The notes under the pieces were generated by a model that saw nothing but the letters and a program-made list of their open reading frames with translations, did no database searches and was not told where the DNA came from. A stretch of 32,677 nt of DNA from Pseudomonadota bacterium (GTDB lineage Bacteria; Pseudomonadota; Gammaproteobacteria; Acidiferrobacterales; Acidiferrobacteraceae): the NCBI GenBank assembly GCA_021827145.1, contig JAKAXK010000017.1:1-32677 (forward strand). Reading direction: 5' to 3'. Below are positions 32,447-32,677 of the stretch, piece after piece. The translations under genes and the position numbers were made by a program. Numbering within the stretch: the first letter of the stretch is position 1; the number at the start of each line of letters is the position of its first letter.

Positions 32447-32677
32447 CTACTCGTTGCCCCGATTATCGTCATGGTCGTGCGTATCGCGCACGGGAGAGCG
32501 GTCAGGTTCCGGGGAGCGCGGCGCCTCAGCGGGACGGGCGACCTCAGCGGGACGGGCGACCTCAGCGGGACGGGCGACCTCAGCGGGACGGGCGACCTCA
32601 GTGGGACGTGGCGTCTCAGTGGGACGTGGCGTCTCAGTGGGACGTGGCGTCTCAGTGGGACGTGGCGTCTCAGTGGG
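32447..32677 (-). CDS. C-terminus of a minus-strand protein, probably RNase E (partial)
   Basis: The frame is open from the window edge to a TAG at 32447-32449 (76 residues visible). It reads as hexapeptide repeats: TPRPTE copies, then four copies of VARPAE, then APRSPEPDRSPVRD and a charged end THDHDDNRGNE. The composition (Pro, Arg, Glu, Thr) suits a disordered tail. In gammaproteobacteria such as Pseudomonas the exbBD-lpxK-kdsB-ptp-murB cluster faces rne, whose C-terminal half is proline-rich and disordered, so RNase E is my inference. No catalytic domain is visible here. Confidence 0.6.
   Translation of the reverse strand, partial: PTETPRPTETPRPTETPRPTETPRPTEVARPAEVARPAEVARPAEVARPAEAPRSPEPDRSPVRDTHDHDDNRGNE
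32525..32677. repeat. 18-bp tandem repeat, about 8.5 copies, runs off the window
   Basis: Units start at 32525 and every 18 bases after that. The first four read CTCAGCGGGACGGGCGAC, the next four CTCAGTGGGACGTGGCGT, and the ninth is cut by the window end. Within each group copies are identical; the groups differ at four of 18 bases. The period is a multiple of three and the repeat lies in an open frame on the minus strand. The copies show no spacers, so it is not CRISPR. Confidence 0.95.

Noticed and set aside
32525..32677. Possible CRISPR array
   Set aside because: The 18-bp units are directly adjacent with no spacers, and they are in frame with an open reading frame.

Overview
The window is a GC-rich, gene-dense piece of a Gram-negative chromosome. 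The best guess is an autotrophic, sulfur-oxidising gammaproteobacterium of the Acidiferrobacter/Acidithiobacillus kind. This rests on a cytoplasmic sulfite dehydrogenase (soeABC) joined to molybdenum-cofactor genes, on a DUF2892 protein often seen with sulfur genes, and on lolCD-exbBD-msbA-lpxK-kdsB-ptp gene order typical of gammaproteobacteria. The genus is an inference.

Layout. (1) 56-2147: tRNA-Pro(GGG) with a strong sigma70 promoter, divergent from the ABC-F ATPase yheS. (2) 2139-9013, minus strand: soeA-soeB-soeC-moaC-moaA-moaD-moaE, a molybdoenzyme with part of its cofactor pathway. A CRP/FNR-like palindrome lies upstream of soeA. (3) 9203-12227: a FAH-family hydrolase, a SAM methyltransferase divergent from an XRE/MmyB-type regulator across a repeat-bearing operator region, and an ArsR-type regulator with a Lys/Ala-rich histone-H1-like tail. 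(4) 12228-15484: the loosest region. It holds a 390-bp gap with a clear intrinsic terminator facing minus and no obvious parent gene, then cysQ, a PagL-like lipid A deacylase, a small DUF2892 membrane protein, an orphan HigA-type antitoxin and the frameshifted 3' end of a phage-type integrase. (5) 15485-20890, minus strand: dapC-dapD-dapE (lysine/diaminopimelate), a two-FHA-domain protein, and olsB-olsA (ornithine lipid). (6) 20940-22504: an EamA transporter and the PLP-homeostasis protein YggS, converging. (7) 22567-32132, plus strand: a DciA-like protein, lolC-lolD, exbB-exbD, msbA, a degenerate WaaA-like protein, lpxK, trm112-like, kdsB, a membrane protein and a low-molecular-weight tyrosine phosphatase. 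This is an outer-membrane lipid A/lipoprotein operon with mostly overlapping genes. (8) 32447-32677: the C-terminus of a minus-strand gene made of 18-bp tandem repeats, probably the tail of RNase E by gene order.

No complete mobile element, CRISPR array or defence island is visible. I do not see a clear new multigene system. The least ordinary items are the WaaA-like protein that lacks the catalytic residues, the ArsR protein with a histone-like tail, the orphan minus-strand terminator (possible small RNA), the decayed integrase beside an orphan antitoxin, and three genes whose -10 boxes sit exactly six bases before the ATG (possible leaderless mRNAs).
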